A stretch of 7,684 nucleotides of DNA from Planctomycetaceae bacterium (GTDB lineage: Bacteria > Planctomycetota > Planctomycetia > Pirellulales > Thermoguttaceae). This document shows, one piece after another, positions 6,585 to 7,684 of this stretch (positions within the stretch are counted from its first letter, which is position 1; the number at the start of each line of letters is the position of its first letter). A program made the position numbers and the translations under genes. The stretch is taken from the NCBI GenBank assembly GCA_031283515.1, contig JAITBS010000180.1, positions 1-7,684 on the forward strand. The letters run 5' to 3'. Under the pieces are notes generated by a model. The model saw only the letters and a program-made list of their open reading frames with translations, searched no databases and was not told where the DNA came from.

Positions 6585-6851
6585 TTATGGAAAAAGGTAA
6601 TCTATCAGTGGAATATTCGTCAATTTGTTTACCAATGCCTCCAAAGAGAGTTCCCCGTTGGCTCCGAGAAATACATCACCAACTTTTAAGTCTTTTGCCT
6701 CGACCCAGTAACCATATTCTGTAACACCAAGATTTTCGTGATACAAAATCGTTCCGTCTTCTGAAACAATTTCTTTCGCAACACGGCTTAAATCAGGATT
6801 ATCCGTTACAACCCAAAACGGATGACTGTCGGTTGTTTCACTTTTTGGATA
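6585..6851 (-). pseudogene. Orphan Hint-domain fragment of a polymorphic toxin
   Basis: A stop-to-stop open frame of 88 codons with no start codon begins just after a TAA (6852-6854) and ends at TAA 6585-6587. It reads ...ETTDSHPFWVVTD..., then YHENLGVTEYGYWVEAKDL, KVGDVFLGANGELS. These are hallmarks of the Hint (hedgehog/intein) fold: a TxxHPFWV block with its conserved His, a W-V-x-A-x-x-L segment, and a GDxhLxxxG turn. In polymorphic toxins this self-processing domain sits just before the C-terminal toxin. Here the N-terminal part of the domain is missing, and after GELS the sequence leaves the Hint pattern and ends in 19 unrelated residues. Another frame (stop at 6571-6573) is open over the same tail and reads GTLFGGIGKQIDEYSTD, so a frameshift near 6655 is possible. 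I interpret it as debris of a displaced toxin cassette, downstream of the toxin and immunity genes. Confidence 0.75.
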
Positions 6852-6963
6852 TTATAGAAACGATAATTAACTTCATTTCTAGTGACATTTTCTAAAATTC
6901 ATCTCAAATTCATTTGTTGTATTGATAATTTTAAGCCATTTCAAATTTATTGGACAAGGGCAG

Positions 6964-7365
6964 CTATTTCAAAGTTCCTGGATAAGCGCACGCAGCACTA
7001 ATGGAAGTTTCGTATGGATAAATAGAAGAAGGTAAATTACTGGTATCTATATCTCGTGATTCTTCTAAAACAGTCCCAATCCCTATTTTTTGAGTCCCTT
7101 CCATTACATAAAAAATAGTTCCTTTTGTCATTTTTCCCCAAGGTTCATTAGTCGAAAAATCAGCTAAAAAGGCTCCTTCTGCAACAGTAGGTTGGTCGTA
7201 CTCAGGTAAAGAATAAAAATCCAGAAAAAATGACCAATGTCTTTCATTTTTTGAATCCATAAATATAATAGTTGGACGATAATGGTAGCAACCAATAAGA
7301 GGATTTCTACCATCTTCATCTGGGCGTAACCAATTAATTTTGACCTTAATAGATTTTCGGATCAT
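6964..7365 (-). CDS. EF-Tu domain III-like protein, candidate immunity protein
   Basis: This 133-residue cytoplasmic protein (no signal peptide or membrane segment) begins 4 nt after the stop of the toxin gene, an operon-like and probably translationally coupled arrangement. Residues about 5-101 resemble the C-terminal beta-barrel (domain III) of elongation factor Tu. IKVKINWLRPDEDGRNPL corresponds to the strand carrying EEGGR in EF-Tu. HYRPTIIFMD (28-37) corresponds to the GYRPQFYFRT segment. GTIFYVMEGTQKIGIGTVLEE (82-102) corresponds to LRFAIREGGRTVGAGVV. The GTPase domain is absent. The position directly after a toxin C-terminus is where the cognate immunity gene is expected. The tail (103-133), with two cysteine-free turns and one Cys near the end, lies outside the EF-Tu-like region. 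Base composition is visibly more AT-rich than in pyrF, which suggests acquisition by transfer. The fold call is good; the immunity role is inferred from context. Confidence 0.75.
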   Translation of the reverse strand: MIRKSIKVKINWLRPDEDGRNPLIGCYHYRPTIIFMDSKNERHWSFFLDFYSLPEYDQPTVAEGAFLADFSTNEPWGKMTKGTIFYVMEGTQKIGIGTVLEESRDIDTSNLPSSIYPYETSISAACAYPGTLK

Positions 7366-7369
7366 TTTT

Positions 7370-7684
7370 TTATTCTACTATTAACCGAATCAACTTAAGA
7401 TTTTCAGGTGCAACGTAAAAGGAATCACTAATTCCGTCATGTTTTTTTGAAAATCTTTCTATCGCATCATCGGGAATATTGGCTTTGATAATTTGTGTAG
7501 GAGGATTATTCCAATTTTTCATTTTACCCTTAAAAGATTCTGCTCCCTCCTGAGTTGTTGTAAACCATTTCCCTGTATAAGTGGTATATGGATCACCTTG
7601 CCGAAACATACCTGTTTTAACAATATCTTCCAACTCTGCATCACTTACGGCACGATAACCTATCGCATTATGTACCAGAATACA
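7370..7684 (-). CDS. C-terminal toxin domain of a Hint-type polymorphic toxin (5' part outside window)
   Basis: Only the last 104 residues are present; the frame is open through the window edge with no start needed. It begins CILVHNA, the LVHN signature that ends Hint domains in polymorphic toxins. The toxin domain follows: YRAVSDAELEDIVKTG (10-25), then TGKWFTTTQEGAESF (37-51), IIKANIPDDA (65-74) and a final DSFYVAPENLKLIRLIVE (87-104). The pattern of an early Arg in YRAVS, a GK-[WF]-F-[ST]-T segment and a late Glu in a strand is compatible with an ADP-ribosyltransferase-like fold, but this is a weak call. The toxin is presumably released by Hint self-cleavage after export. An internal TTG at 7633 could be mistaken for a start; the sequence before it is clearly coding. 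The immunity candidate follows 4 nt later. Confidence 0.8.
   Translation of the reverse strand, partial: CILVHNAIGYRAVSDAELEDIVKTGMFRQGDPYTTYTGKWFTTTQEGAESFKGKMKNWNNPPTQIIKANIPDDAIERFSKKHDGISDSFYVAPENLKLIRLIVE

Noticed and set aside
7370..7633. Separate 87-residue gene beginning at TTG 7633
   Set aside because: The frame continues upstream as ILVHNAIGYRAVSDAE to the window edge, which is the Hint-toxin junction, so the TTG is an internal Leu codon.

Overview
The window looks like chromosomal DNA of a moderately AT-rich bacterium, most plausibly a planctomycete or a relative. The evidence is a long-form (type 2) PyrF, a very large secreted beta-rich protein with a membrane-anchored C-terminus and no recognisable family, sparse Shine-Dalgarno use, and a Hint-type polymorphic toxin locus. 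This taxonomic reading is inference; no rRNA or tRNA gene was seen.

Left part (1-1943). An AT-rich gap holds a compact cluster of five small palindromes (142-330), bracketed by a 14-bp direct repeat and a 12-bp inverted repeat. It is followed on the + strand by a GspI-like type II secretion pseudopilin. I place the pseudopilin start at a TTG at 447; the upstream ATG at 306 lies inside the palindromic repeat. Convergent to it on the - strand is pyrF (orotidine 5'-phosphate decarboxylase), with its catalytic motif intact.

Middle (1944-6473). Two - strand genes of envelope character follow. One is a 1204-residue predicted secreted and membrane-anchored protein with a good promoter upstream (-10 TATAAT). 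The other is a 180-residue secreted protein that seems to consist only of a two-repeat helical module, which I associate (from memory) with the N-terminus of larger predicted glycoside-hydrolase-type proteins. Its strong ribosome binding site sets the start at 2609.

Right part (6474-7684). This accessory-looking, more AT-rich region is the most interesting. Entering from the right edge on the - strand is the C-terminal tip of a polymorphic toxin: an LVHN junction typical of Hint domains, then a toxin domain of about 97 residues. Four bases later comes a 133-residue protein resembling domain III of elongation factor Tu, which sits where an immunity gene is expected. Further downstream is a start-less Hint-domain fragment (6585-6851), interpreted as debris of a displaced toxin cassette. 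Together these suggest a toxin/immunity exchange locus in which the immunity protein may mimic a translation factor surface. That functional idea is a hypothesis.
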